The notes under the pieces: generated by a model | Told to the model about the DNA's origin: nothing | What the model saw: only the letters and a program-made list of their open reading frames with translations | The model's database searches: none | Origin: Pseudomonas oryzihabitans | GTDB taxonomy: Bacteria > Pseudomonadota > Gammaproteobacteria > Pseudomonadales > Pseudomonadaceae | Direction: 5' to 3' | Length of the DNA: 64,000 bases | Assembly: GCF_014522265.1 (NCBI RefSeq) | Contig: NZ_CP017024.1 | Span: 248,001-312,000, forward strand | Made by a program: the position numbers and the translations under genes | In this document: one piece after another, positions 9,001 through 17,791 of the stretch | How the letters are laid out: each line of letters opens with the position of its first letter | How positions within the stretch are numbered: position 1 is the stretch's first letter

Positions 9001-9049
9001 GGATCGCATGAGGCGATCCGCACCCGGCTACGGCCGCCGTTCGGCCGTA
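9001..9049 (+). promoter_or_regulatory. Two consecutive hairpins in the ppnN leader
   Basis: GGATCGC (9001-9007) pairs with GCGATCC (9013-9019) around ATGAG, and TACGGCCG (9029-9036) pairs with CGGCCGTA (9042-9049) around CCGTT. Both stems are perfect. Neither is followed by a T run, so they look like structured leader RNA or operators rather than a terminator. They end 21 bases before the ppnN start. Confidence 0.5.
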
Positions 9050-9069
9050 TCACCGATAGGGAAGCATCT

Positions 9070-10446
9070 ATGGCTCCAAGCAGACAGGTCATCAACGCTC
9101 AGGTCAGCCCCAAGGGCAGCCTGGAGACCCTTTCCCAGCGCGAGGTCCAGCAGCTCAGCGCCGCCGGCTCGGGCAACCTCTACCAGCTCTTTCGCCAGTG
9201 CGCCCTGGCCATCCTCAACACCGGCGCCCACAGCGACAACGCCAAGACCATCCTCGAGGCCTACCAGGACTTCGAGATCCGCATCCATCAGCAGGACCGC
9301 GGCGTACGCCTGGAACTGATCAACGCCCCGGCCGACGCCTTCGTCGACGGCGAGATGATCGCCAGCACCCGCGAGATGCTGTTCAGCGCCCTGCGCGACA
9401 TCGTCTACACCGAGAGCGAACAGAGCAGCCTGCGCATCGATCTGGAAAGCTCCGAGGGCATCACCGACTACGTCTTCCACCTGCTGCGCAACGCCCGCAC
9501 CCTGCGCGCGGGCGTCGAGCCGAAGATGGTGGTGTGCTGGGGTGGTCACTCCATCAGCACCGAGGAATACAAGTACACCAAGAAGGTCGGTCACGAACTC
9601 GGCCTGCGCAGCCTGGACATCTGCACCGGCTGCGGCCCGGGCGTGATGAAGGGGCCGATGAAGGGCGCCACCATCGCCCACGCCAAGCAGCGCCTGCAGG
9701 GCGGTCGCTACCTGGGCCTTACCGAGCCAGGCATCATCGCCGCCGAGGCGCCCAATCCCATCGTCAACGAACTGGTGATCCTGCCCGACATCGAGAAGCG
9801 CCTGGAGGCCTTCGTCCGCGCGGGCCACGGCATCATCATCTTCCCGGGCGGCGCTGGCACGGCGGAGGAGTTCCTCTACCTGCTGGGCATCCTCATGCAC
9901 CCGGACAACCAGGACATCCCCTTCCCGGTGGTGCTCACCGGGCCGCAGAGCGCCGCGCCCTACCTGGAGCAGCTGCACGCCTTCATCGGCGCCACCCTGG
10001 GCGAAGCCGCCCAGCGCCACTATCAGATCGTGGTCAACGATCCGGTCGAGGTGGCCCGGCAGATGGCCCAGGGCCTCAAGGCGGTCAAGCAATTCCGTCG
10101 CGAGCGCCACGACGCCTTCCACTTCAACTGGCTGCTGCGCATCGAGGAAAGCTTCCAGCGTCCCTTCGATCCCACCCACGAGAACATGGCCGCGCTGCAG
10201 CTGACCCATGCCGTGCCGCCCCATGAGCTGGCCGCCAACCTGCGCCGCGCCTTTTCCGGCATTGTCGCCGGCAACGTCAAGGCCAAGGGCATCCAGCTGA
10301 TCGAGGAGCGCGGGCCCTACGAGATCCATGGCGATCCCGACATCATGCGTCCGCTGGATCGGCTGCTGCAGGCCTTCGTCGAGCAGCACCGCATGAAGCT
10401 GCCGGGCGGCGCGGCCTACGAGCCCTGCTACCGGGTGGTCAGCTGA
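9070..10446 (+). CDS. ppnN: Pyrimidine/purine nucleotide 5'-monophosphate nucleosidase PpnN
   Basis: A 458-residue LOG-family enzyme, similar along its whole length to E. coli PpnN (YgdH, 454 residues). It cleaves nucleoside monophosphates to free base and ribose-5-phosphate and in E. coli is stimulated by (p)ppGpp. The N-terminal arm reads SPKGSLETLSQREVQQL, then comes the nucleotide site CWGGHSI, the GCGPGVMKGPMKG segment, and the catalytic FPGGAGTAEEFLYLLG (PGGxGTxxE). The C-terminal regulatory domain (LRRAFSGIVAGNVKAKGI) is intact. AGGGA lies upstream of the ATG at 9070. Confidence 0.95.
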   Translation: MAPSRQVINAQVSPKGSLETLSQREVQQLSAAGSGNLYQLFRQCALAILNTGAHSDNAKTILEAYQDFEIRIHQQDRGVRLELINAPADAFVDGEMIASTREMLFSALRDIVYTESEQSSLRIDLESSEGITDYVFHLLRNARTLRAGVEPKMVVCWGGHSISTEEYKYTKKVGHELGLRSLDICTGCGPGVMKGPMKGATIAHAKQRLQGGRYLGLTEPGIIAAEAPNPIVNELVILPDIEKRLEAFVRAGHGIIIFPGGAGTAEEFLYLLGILMHPDNQDIPFPVVLTGPQSAAPYLEQLHAFIGATLGEAAQRHYQIVVNDPVEVARQMAQGLKAVKQFRRERHDAFHFNWLLRIEESFQRPFDPTHENMAALQLTHAVPPHELAANLRRAFSGIVAGNVKAKGIQLIEERGPYEIHGDPDIMRPLDRLLQAFVEQHRMKLPGGAAYEPCYRVVS

Positions 10447-10797
10447 ATCCTTTCACGTCGGCCCTTTTTGGCCGGTTTCCCGCTTCCGTGACCGTTCGTC
10501 AGCACCCTGTTCGACGAACGGTCATCATGCTAGCCAGGTGATATCAAAAAGTCGCTAGCTAGCTATCCAGAGCGCTTCCCTGACCTGCGTCTGCCGGGTG
10601 GCGAAGTGACTTTTCCGCTTCAAAAACACCTCGCGCGCTAACTGCATGACGCTGGCCTCAAGCCCCTCTTCACCACGCCGATAGGGCAAGGCAAGCTAAC
10701 CTCAGAGCGCAGGTTGCCGTGGTGAAACCTACCCGGACGGAGATCCCGCCGGGCCGTCTTCATCCAGCCGCGCCAGACTTCCTGCCGAGGCCACGGA
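10447..10797. other. 351-bp intergenic with a perfect 11-bp inverted repeat
   Basis: GACCGTTCGTC (10490-10500) and GACGAACGGTC (10513-10523) are perfect inverted copies with a 12-base spacer and no T tract. This is more like an operator or a recombination/regulatory palindrome than a terminator. A GCTAGCTAGC-type palindromic run follows at about 10552-10563. Just after ppnN, GGCC-TTTTT-GGCC could be a weak terminator. No gene is seen. Confidence 0.5.
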
Positions 10798-13035
10798 ATG
10801 AACAATTGGCTGGGACTCGACTTCCTTGTCGCCCCTCTTGCCCAGGAGCAGGTGCACCTGCACGGCCAGCATGATGGCTGGCTGGTGACGCTCGCCTATC
10901 TCGTCGCGGTCAGTGCCTGCTACGTCACCCTGGTGTTCGCCGAGCGCATCGGCCAGACCCGTACCCTGGCGCGGCGGCGTGCCTGGAGTCTGATGGGCGC
11001 CCTGAGCTTTGGCTTTGGCGTCTGGGGCATGCACTTCATCGCCATGCTGGCCTTCACCGTGCCCACCCGGGTGCACTACGACCTCTTCATCACCGTGGCC
11101 TCGCTGCTGATCGTGGTGCTGGCCGGACTCATGGCCATGCCCGCCCTCAGTCAGCCCGACCTCACCCTGGGTCAGCGGCTCAAGGCCGGCACGGTGCTGA
11201 GCCTGGGCATCGTGCTCATGCACTACACCGGCATGGCCGCGGTACATACCGAGGCGGTGGTGCTCTATCGCCCGCTGCCCTTCCTGTTGTCGATCGGCAT
11301 CGCCGTAGGGGCCAGCTTCGCCGCCCTGCAACTGATCCAGATCTTTCGCCGCCACTACACCGGCATCTATCGCTGGCTGCGCATCGCCACCGCCCTGGTG
11401 ATGGGCCTGGCGATCGCCGCCATGCATTTCACCGGCATGTGGTCCATGGTGCTGATCGCCCCCGCCGAGACCGAAAGCACCCTGCAAGGCGCCAGCAATT
11501 CCTGGCAGCTCGGCGTCGGCATCGCCATCATCGCCCTGCTCCTGGGGATCGGCGGCCTTGGCGCGGCCTGGGCGGATCGCCAGCTGCAGCGCAAGGAAAA
11601 CGACCTGGAGCGGGTCAATTCCCTGGTCGGCCAGCTCGACGAAGCCCGCGCTTCGCTGCAACAGGCGGCGCACTACGATCCCCTCACCGACCTACACAAT
11701 CGCCGCGCCTTCAACCAGGCCTTCGCCGAGATCCTCGAACGCCACGCCCAGCAGGGGCGCAGCCTGGGGGTGATGTTTCTCGACATCGATCACTTCAAGC
11801 GCATCAACGACAGCCTCGGCCACGACGCTGGCGACCAGCTGCTGGTGGCCATGGCCAGGATCATTCGCGACGCGGTGCGCGAAGGCGATCTGGTGGCCCG
11901 CTTCGGCGGCGACGAATTCTGCATCCTCGCCAGCCTCGCCGGCCCCGAGGAAGCCCGGCACCTGGCCCAGCGCATCCTGGAGCGGCTGCGCAATCCGGTC
12001 ACCATCGGCAACCGCACCCTGGTGATGACCACCAGCATCGGCATCAGCCTCTATCCCCGCGACGGCGGCTGCTGCGAAGAACTGCTCAAGAGCGCGGATC
12101 TCGCGCTCTATCTGTCCAAGGGCAATGGCCGCAACACCTACAGCTTCTTCGACGAGACCCTGCGCGAGAAGATCTCGCTGCAACTGGAGCTGGAAGCCGA
12201 ATTGCGCGAGGCGCTGGTCGAGGAACGCGGCCTGCAGCTCTACTACCAACCGATCCTCGACGTCGCCAGCGGCCAGCTGGACAAGGCCGAAGCCCTGATC
12301 CGCTGGGATCATCCGCGCCTGGGCATGCTGGCGCCCAACTGCTTTCTCGGCGTGGCCGAGGCCAACGGCTTCATCGAGGAGCTGGACGCCTGGGTGCTCA
12401 AGCGCGCCTGCCAAGACCTGGCCGAGCTGAGCGCCGCCGGCCTGGCGGACCTGCGCATCGCGGTGAATTGCTCGGCGCTCAGCCTGAGCAACGACGCCCT
12501 GCCCGGGCAGATCGCCTGGCGCCTGGACGACCACCAGCTATCGCCGCGACGGCTGGAGCTGGAGGTCACCGAGAACGCCCTGGTCAAGAACGTCCAGCCC
12601 ACCGCCGAATTGCTGCAGCGCATCCGCGACCTGGGCGTGACGGTGTCCATCGACGACTTCGGCACCGGTTACTCCTCGCTGGCCTATCTCAAGCGCCTGC
12701 CGATCGACACCGTGAAGATCGATCGCTCCTTCGTCACCGGGCTGGCCGAGGGCAATGCCGATCACCAGATCGTCCAGGCCATCATCGGCATGGCCCGACC
12801 GCTCAAGCTCAAGGTCACCGCCGAGGGCGTCGAACACCTGGAGCAGCTACGGCTGCTGTGCGCCCTGGGCTGCGACTTCATCCAGGGCTACCACATCAGC
12901 CGCCCGGTGCCCCTGGCCCAGGTGCCCGAGGTGATCGCCCGCTATGCCAGCGGGGTCTGTCCGTTGCAGGCCCAGGCAGAAGCCCAGGCGGAAGCGGATG
13001 CCGACGCCCTGGCCCTGGCCAAGGCGCTCGGCTAG
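10798..13035 (+). CDS. MHYT-GGDEF-EAL membrane cyclic-di-GMP enzyme
   Basis: A 745-residue integral membrane protein. The N-terminal 240 residues carry an MHYT sensor with about seven membrane helices and the repeated metal-binding motifs GMHFI, MHYTGM and MHFTGM, thought to sense oxygen, CO or NO through copper. A GGDEF domain follows with an intact active site RFGGDEF (about 366-372). The EAL domain has an intact EALIRW (about 498) and DDFGTGYSS. Both cyclase and phosphodiesterase catalytic residues are present, so the net activity cannot be told by eye. The stop codon overlaps that of the converging reductase gene. Confidence 0.9.
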   Translation: MNNWLGLDFLVAPLAQEQVHLHGQHDGWLVTLAYLVAVSACYVTLVFAERIGQTRTLARRRAWSLMGALSFGFGVWGMHFIAMLAFTVPTRVHYDLFITVASLLIVVLAGLMAMPALSQPDLTLGQRLKAGTVLSLGIVLMHYTGMAAVHTEAVVLYRPLPFLLSIGIAVGASFAALQLIQIFRRHYTGIYRWLRIATALVMGLAIAAMHFTGMWSMVLIAPAETESTLQGASNSWQLGVGIAIIALLLGIGGLGAAWADRQLQRKENDLERVNSLVGQLDEARASLQQAAHYDPLTDLHNRRAFNQAFAEILERHAQQGRSLGVMFLDIDHFKRINDSLGHDAGDQLLVAMARIIRDAVREGDLVARFGGDEFCILASLAGPEEARHLAQRILERLRNPVTIGNRTLVMTTSIGISLYPRDGGCCEELLKSADLALYLSKGNGRNTYSFFDETLREKISLQLELEAELREALVEERGLQLYYQPILDVASGQLDKAEALIRWDHPRLGMLAPNCFLGVAEANGFIEELDAWVLKRACQDLAELSAAGLADLRIAVNCSALSLSNDALPGQIAWRLDDHQLSPRRLELEVTENALVKNVQPTAELLQRIRDLGVTVSIDDFGTGYSSLAYLKRLPIDTVKIDRSFVTGLAEGNADHQIVQAIIGMARPLKLKVTAEGVEHLEQLRLLCALGCDFIQGYHISRPVPLAQVPEVIARYASGVCPLQAQAEAQAEADADALALAKALG

Positions 13036-13718
13036 CCGCGGCGATAACGCAGCCAGACGCTGCCGTCGTCCTGGGCTTCGGCCGCGTCCAGCTTGAGGTA
13101 GAGCGGCTGTTGCCAGGCCTGCTCGGCGATCTCGAAGGAGGCCGGATGGGCACCGCGGCCATCCACCAGCGGGATGATCAGCACGCTGATCTCGTCCACC
13201 AGGCCGGCGGCGACAAAGGAGCCGCTGACGTGGGGGCCGCCCTCCACCACCAGGCGCTCGATGCCCAGTTCGGCGTTCAGCAGCTCCAGCACGGCGCTCA
13301 GATCCAGTTCGTCCTTGCCGCCGAAGACATAGGAGGCGTCGATGTTCTGCAGGTGCGTCAGGTAGTCGTCGCTGACCCCTTCGGTGAGCACTGCCACCAC
13401 ATGGGAATCCAGGGCCTCATTCTTCTTCCAGGCCACCTTGCCCTGGGGATCGATGGCGATGGCGTACTTCGCGGCGTCGCGCCGGGCGAAATGGTGGGTA
13501 CGCGGGATGGGCGCCTGGGCGACGCCGGTGGGATAGCCCTCGCCGTGGGCGATCTCTTCCATGGTCACCCGGCCACAGGCCCAGGCGTCGAATTCGAAGC
13601 GCTCGGCCAGGCGCTCGTAGGTGGCATCGGCCTGTTTCTTGACAGCGCGGTCCCAGCCGTCGGTGAGGGCGTGACCGTCGACCGACGACATCATATGGCA
13701 GATCACATAGGGCTTCAT
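13032..13718 (-). CDS. RibD C-terminal-like / dihydrofolate reductase-family protein
   Basis: A 228-residue protein of the bacterial RibD C-terminal reductase fold. The start MKPYVICHMMSSVDGHALTDGW matches the family's N-terminal strand with SVDG. VEGGPHVSGSFVAAGLVDE is the nucleotide-binding GGP motif and following helix, and LSAVLELL lies just before it. It likely reduces a pteridine or related ring with NAD(P)H, but the substrate is unknown. The ATG at 13718 has GGGAG upstream; an in-frame ATG at 13733 lacks a site. It overlaps the MHYT gene by 4 bases, tail to tail. Confidence 0.8.
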   Translation of the reverse strand: MKPYVICHMMSSVDGHALTDGWDRAVKKQADATYERLAERFEFDAWACGRVTMEEIAHGEGYPTGVAQAPIPRTHHFARRDAAKYAIAIDPQGKVAWKKNEALDSHVVAVLTEGVSDDYLTHLQNIDASYVFGGKDELDLSAVLELLNAELGIERLVVEGGPHVSGSFVAAGLVDEISVLIIPLVDGRGAHPASFEIAEQAWQQPLYLKLDAAEAQDDGSVWLRYRRG

Positions 13719-13814
13719 GGGGGCTCCCGGCAATGGCGTGTCGCCATGACACGCCTTGCAGCAACCGACCGGTCCGGCGCCGGGGGAGTTCAGCCCACCG
13801 GGCCGCGGAAACGA

Positions 13815-13838
13815 AAAACCCGCCGGAGGGCGGGTTTT
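13815..13838 (-). terminator. Rho-independent terminator of fpr
   Basis: AAAACCCGCC and GGCGGGTTTT form a perfect 10-bp stem with a 4-base loop. On the minus strand it is followed by a T run, which places it correctly just after the fpr stop at 13856. Confidence 0.85.
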
Positions 13839-13855
13839 CGGGGAGCCGGGTCGCG

Positions 13856-14635
13856 TTACTTCTCGACGAAGGCGCGCTCGATCAGGTAGTCGCCCGGATC
13901 GCCCATGCGCGGCGAGATGGTCAGGCCGAATTCGTTCAGCACGGCGCTGGTCTCGTCCAGCATGCTCGGGCTGCCGCAGATCATGGCGCGGTCGTCCTGC
14001 GGATTGATCGGCGGCAGGCCGATGTCCGCGAACAGCTTGCCGCTGCGCATCAGGTCGGTCTGACGACCCTGGTTGCGGAATTCCTCGCGGGTGACCAGGG
14101 GGTAGTAGACCAGCTTCTCGCGGACCAGGTCGCCGATGAATTCGTGCTCCGGCAGGGTCTTGGTGATGAAGTCGGCGTAGGCCAGTTCGTTCACGTAGCG
14201 CACGCCGTGGACCAGGATCACCTTCTCGAAGCGCTCGTAGGTCTCCGGATCCTGGATGGTGCTCAGGAAGGGCGCCATGCCGGTGCCGGTGCTCAGCAGG
14301 TAGAGGTGCTTGGCGGGCTTCAAGTCACTGAGGATCAGGGTGCCGGTGGGCTTGCGGCTGACCATCAGGTTGTCGCCTTCCTTGAGGTGCTGCAGGCGCG
14401 AGGTCAGGGGGCCGTCCGGTACCTTGATGCTGAAGAACTCCAGGTGCTCTTCATAGTTGGGGCTGGCGATGCTGTAGGCACGCATCAGCGGACGACCGCC
14501 TTCGGTCTCCAGGCCGATCATCACGAACTGACCGTTCTCGAAACGCAGGCCCGCATTGCGGGTGGTCTTGAAGCTGAACAGGGTTTCGTTCCAGTGATGA
14601 ACGCTCAGGACGCGCTCGGTGTACAGGTTGCTCAT
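13856..14635 (-). CDS. fpr: Ferredoxin/flavodoxin-NADP+ reductase Fpr
   Basis: A 259-residue FAD enzyme that exchanges electrons between NADPH and ferredoxin or flavodoxin in the cytoplasm. It supports Fe-S repair and oxidative-stress defence. The FAD-binding motif is RAYSIAS, the phosphate-binding stretch is GPLTSRLQHL, and the NADP pyrophosphate motif is GTGMAPF. The C-terminus ends AFVEK as in bacterial class I FNRs of Azotobacter/Pseudomonas type. It is divergent from a LysR regulator matching FinR, which in pseudomonads activates fpr under superoxide stress. Confidence 0.95.
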   Translation of the reverse strand: MSNLYTERVLSVHHWNETLFSFKTTRNAGLRFENGQFVMIGLETEGGRPLMRAYSIASPNYEEHLEFFSIKVPDGPLTSRLQHLKEGDNLMVSRKPTGTLILSDLKPAKHLYLLSTGTGMAPFLSTIQDPETYERFEKVILVHGVRYVNELAYADFITKTLPEHEFIGDLVREKLVYYPLVTREEFRNQGRQTDLMRSGKLFADIGLPPINPQDDRAMICGSPSMLDETSAVLNEFGLTISPRMGDPGDYLIERAFVEK

Positions 14636-14723
14636 CGATGACTCCAGGAAAAATCGGTACAGCCCGGGGCTGGATAGAAATTGCGCGACAGTTTATAGAG
14701 GGGGAAAATATCCGTGAAATGAA

Positions 14724-14736
14724 TAATTCGAATATA
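14724..14736. promoter_or_regulatory. LysR-type T-N11-A box in the fpr-finR intergenic region
   Basis: TAATTCGAATATA fits T-N11-A and has the perfect core ATTCGAAT. It lies in the 120-bp AT-rich gap between the divergent fpr and finR starts, where an autoregulating LysR protein would bind. This is pattern matching only. Confidence 0.45.
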
Positions 14737-14755
14737 GGTTATCCAAAAGGCAGAT

Positions 14756-15688
14756 ATGAGATTTACGTTGCGTCAACTCGAGGTCTTCGTCGCCGTGGCC
14801 CGCCAGGAAAGCGTTTCCCGGGCGGCCGAGGCGCTCAGTCTGTCGCAGTCGGCCACCAGTACCGCCCTCGGCGAACTGGAACGGCAATTCGACTGCCGGG
14901 TGTTCGACCGCGCCGGCAAGCGTTTGACACTCAACGCCCTGGGCCGCCAGTTGCTGCCCAAGGCGGTGGCCCTGCTTGATCGCAGCGCCGAGGTGGAAAA
15001 CCTGCTGCGCGGCAAGACCGGCTTCGGCTCCCTGGAGGTCGGCGCGACCCTTACCATCGGCAACTACCTGGCCACCCTGCTGCTGGGCGACTTCATGCAG
15101 CGCCATCCCGACTGCCGGGTGCGGCTGCACGTGCACAACACCGCCAGCGTGGTGCAGCGCATCGCCAACCATGACATCGACCTCGGCCTGATCGAGGGCG
15201 ACTGCCAGCATCCGGATCTGGAGGTGCAACCCTGGATCGAGGACGAACTGGTGGCGTTCTGCGCGCCCGGACACGCCCTGGCAGGCAGACAGGCCGCCCA
15301 GGCCGAGCTGGAAGCCCAGGCCTGGATCCTGCGCGAACAGGGCTCCGGCACCCGCCTGACCTTCGACCAGGCCATGCGGCACCATGCCCAGCCACTGGAC
15401 GTGCGCCTGGAACTGGAACACACCGAGGCCATCCTGCGCGCGGTGGAGTCGGGGCTGGGCATCGGCTGCCTGTCGCGGCTGGCGCTGCGCGATGCCTTCG
15501 CCCGCGGCACCCTGGTGCCCATCGCGACGCCGACCCTGGATCTGCGTCGCCAGTTCTGCTTCATCTGGCACAAGCAGAAGTACCAGACCGGGGCCATGGT
15601 CGAATTCCTCGACCTCTGTCGCCAACTGACCCTGGGCCTGAGCCGCAGCGATCAGATCGACACCGCGCGGCCCCGTCCCGGACGCTAG
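14756..15688 (+). CDS. finR: LysR-family transcriptional regulator FinR
   Basis: A 310-residue LysR activator. The N-terminal winged helix-turn-helix (LRQLEVFVAVARQESVSRAA then SQSATSTALGELE) covers residues 3-60. The ligand-binding domain fills the rest (VGATLTIGNYLA, LGLIEGDC, VESGLGIGCLSRLAL). Its position back to back with fpr is the same as FinR in P. putida and P. aeruginosa, where it is needed for fpr induction by superoxide generators. The assignment rests on this context plus family; the effector is not visible. Confidence 0.85.
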   Translation: MRFTLRQLEVFVAVARQESVSRAAEALSLSQSATSTALGELERQFDCRVFDRAGKRLTLNALGRQLLPKAVALLDRSAEVENLLRGKTGFGSLEVGATLTIGNYLATLLLGDFMQRHPDCRVRLHVHNTASVVQRIANHDIDLGLIEGDCQHPDLEVQPWIEDELVAFCAPGHALAGRQAAQAELEAQAWILREQGSGTRLTFDQAMRHHAQPLDVRLELEHTEAILRAVESGLGIGCLSRLALRDAFARGTLVPIATPTLDLRRQFCFIWHKQKYQTGAMVEFLDLCRQLTLGLSRSDQIDTARPRPGR

Positions 15689-15706
15689 CGGCTGGCGCCG
15701 GTCCGC

Positions 15707-16144
15707 CTACTGGCCCTGGTAGAGGCGGCGATTCTCCAGCTCCCGCTGCTCGTGGCGGCGGTGGGCGCGCAGCGCCAGCAGGGCCAGGATGCCGATCACC
15801 AGGCGATAGCCCTGGGAATAGAGATCCAGCTCGGCGGTGGCCGACTCGCCCAGCACGCCGCTGATCAGCCGCACCACGAACAGCGTCAGCTGCACGAAGG
15901 CCACCAGCAGCAGGCCGGCCGACAGCCATTCCGCTCGGCGAAAGGCCAGCACGGCGAACAGCGCCAGGGCGAATTGCATGCCGCCGTACCAGACCCGCGC
16001 CTCGGCCACCGACGCCGAATCCATCAGTACCATGCCGCGGGCATTGGCCATCTCGTAGGGATAGAACCAATGCGCCAGGGCGAGGCCAAACCAGACCAGG
16101 GCCTGCAGACCCAACACCAGACGTGCGAAGCGAAGCTCGGACAT
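15707..16144 (-). CDS. Four-helix membrane protein, DUF4345-like
   Basis: A 145-residue hydrophobic protein with about four membrane helices (8-26, 52-68, 73-93, 112-126) and a charged C-terminal tail. The WFYPYEMA and RVWYGGMQFALALF stretches resemble DUF4345 proteins, which have no known function. CAAGGAG lies upstream of the ATG at 16144. It converges with finR. Confidence 0.6.
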   Translation of the reverse strand: MSELRFARLVLGLQALVWFGLALAHWFYPYEMANARGMVLMDSASVAEARVWYGGMQFALALFAVLAFRRAEWLSAGLLLVAFVQLTLFVVRLISGVLGESATAELDLYSQGYRLVIGILALLALRAHRRHEQRELENRRLYQGQ

Positions 16145-16327
16145 TCCCCGTTTCTCCTTGGGGCTAGGGACGAATGACAGCCGCTCCAGTGTAGCCAGCG
16201 CCGGGAGCGATCTGCACTGCCGATGCAGACCGCCACAGGCGGGTTAGGGTTCGCCGGAAGGGCTGGGGTAAGCTGCAGGCCTCCACCCTTCCGGCTCCTG
16301 CCCGAGCCCGTCGCCCGAGAGATCGCC

Positions 16328-17221
16328 ATGCCCGCCGCCCTGCCCGCCCAGCCGCCGCTGGTGCTGTCCATCCAGTCCCATGTCGCCTACGGCCACGTCG
16401 GCAATGCCGCCGCCACCCTGCCACTGCAGCTGCTCGGCCTGCAGCCGGTGGTGGTCAACACGGTGCAATTCTCCAATCACACCGGCTACGGCGAATTCAA
16501 GGGCCAGGTCTTTCCGCCCGAGCATATCCACGACGTGCTCGACGGCCTGCGCGCCCGCGGCGTGCTGGAGCGCTGCGTGGCGGTGCTCTCCGGCTACCTG
16601 GGCGACGCCGCCATCGGCGAGGTGATCCTCGGCGTGGTGCAGGAGATCCGCCGTCAGCGCGGCGACTTGCAGTATCTCTGCGATCCGGTGATGGGCGACG
16701 TCGGCCGCGGCATCTTCGTCCGCCCCGGCATCCCCGACTTCCTGCGCCGCCGCGCCATCGAACAGGCCAGCCTGATCACTCCCAACCAGTACGAATTCGA
16801 GCTGCTGCACGGCCAGCCACTGGCCGACACCGCCGACGCCGTGAACGCCGCCCGGCTGCTGCTCGGTCGTCGCGGCCAACCGGGCCCTACGACCATCGTC
16901 ATCACCAGCCTGCGCACCCCGGACCTGCCCACCGACGTCCTCAGCACCCTGGTGGTGGAGGCGGCGGATGCCTGGCTGGTGCAGACGCCCTACCTGGACC
17001 TGCAGCCGCTGCCCAATGGCATGGGCGACGTCTTCTCCGCGGTGCTGCTGGGCCAGTTGCTCAACGGCCAGTCCACACCCGCCGCGGCGTCCCATGCGGT
17101 CAGCGCCCTCTACGCCCTGGTCGCCCGCACCGGCCCCGGCAGCCGCGACCTGCCGCTGATCGCCGCCCGCGAGCAAATCGTGCGGCCAGGCGAATTGTTC
17201 GAAGCGCAGCGGCTGGCGTAG
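16328..17221 (+). CDS. pdxY: Pyridoxal kinase PdxY
   Basis: A 297-residue ribokinase-fold kinase that phosphorylates pyridoxal to pyridoxal 5'-phosphate in the B6 salvage pathway. IQSHVAYGHVGN near the N-terminus, NTVQFSNHTGYG, CDPVMGD and the late NGMGDVFSAVLLGQLL (anion hole with catalytic Asp) all match E. coli PdxY (287 residues). The ATG at 16328 is chosen because the frame before it has no family similarity. Many PLP enzymes lie in this window (two NifS-like proteins and an aminotransferase), but no operon link is seen. Confidence 0.93.
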   Translation: MPAALPAQPPLVLSIQSHVAYGHVGNAAATLPLQLLGLQPVVVNTVQFSNHTGYGEFKGQVFPPEHIHDVLDGLRARGVLERCVAVLSGYLGDAAIGEVILGVVQEIRRQRGDLQYLCDPVMGDVGRGIFVRPGIPDFLRRRAIEQASLITPNQYEFELLHGQPLADTADAVNAARLLLGRRGQPGPTTIVITSLRTPDLPTDVLSTLVVEAADAWLVQTPYLDLQPLPNGMGDVFSAVLLGQLLNGQSTPAAASHAVSALYALVARTGPGSRDLPLIAAREQIVRPGELFEAQRLA

Positions 17222-17790
17222 GTTGGGTTGGTCGCCAGCGAAGCCCAACGGGGCCAGGCGCTGTTGGGCTTCGACGATGGGGCTGTTTCAACCCAACCTA
17301 CGGGTTCGCTTTGCCTCTTCTCCCCCTGGGAGAGGGCTGGGGTGAGGGTAACCCCTGAACGCGTGGAAAACGCTGCGCGGTTTTCCACCCTACCCGCCTG
17401 TTGGGCTTCGACGGTGGAGCTGTCTCAACCCAACCTACGGGTGCGCTTTGCCCCTCTCCCCCTGGGAGAGGGCTGGGGTGAGGGTAACCCTGAACGCGTG
17501 GCAAACGCTGCGCGGTTTTCCACCCTACCCGCCTGTTGGGCTTTGACGATGGAGCTGTCTCAACCCAACCTACGGGTGCGCTTTGCCTCTTCTCCCCCTG
17601 GGAGAGGGCTGGGGTGAGGGAAAGCCGTCATGCCTGAGCCATTGAACGCGTGGAAAACGCTGCGCGGTTTTCCACCCTACCCGCCTGTTGGGCTTCGACG
17701 GTGGAGCTGTCTCAGCCCAACCTACGGGTCCGCTTCGCCCCCTCTCCCCCTGGGAGAGGGTTGGGGTGAGGGAAAGCCCGGCTACCGCCC
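17222..17790. repeat. Cluster of four mosaic hairpin repeats
   Basis: About 570 bp without a gene. A 133-150 bp composite unit recurs four times. Module A is GTGGAAAAC/GTTTTCCAC (for example 17363-17389). Module B is CCCTGGGAGAGGG followed by GGTGAGGG (near 17322, 17455, 17592 and 17742). Module C is TGTTGGGCTTCGAC with CCCAACCTACGGG. The frames that stay open across it simply reflect the repeat. It sits between converging pdxY and dksA2 and may work as a bidirectional transcription barrier. The same modules recur at four other places in the window. Confidence 0.8.
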
Positions 17791-17791
17791 C

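Noticed and set aside
11439-13889. An 816-residue plus-strand frame
   Set aside because: Overlaps the MHYT-GGDEF-EAL gene in another frame and is extremely rich in Arg, Pro and Gly.
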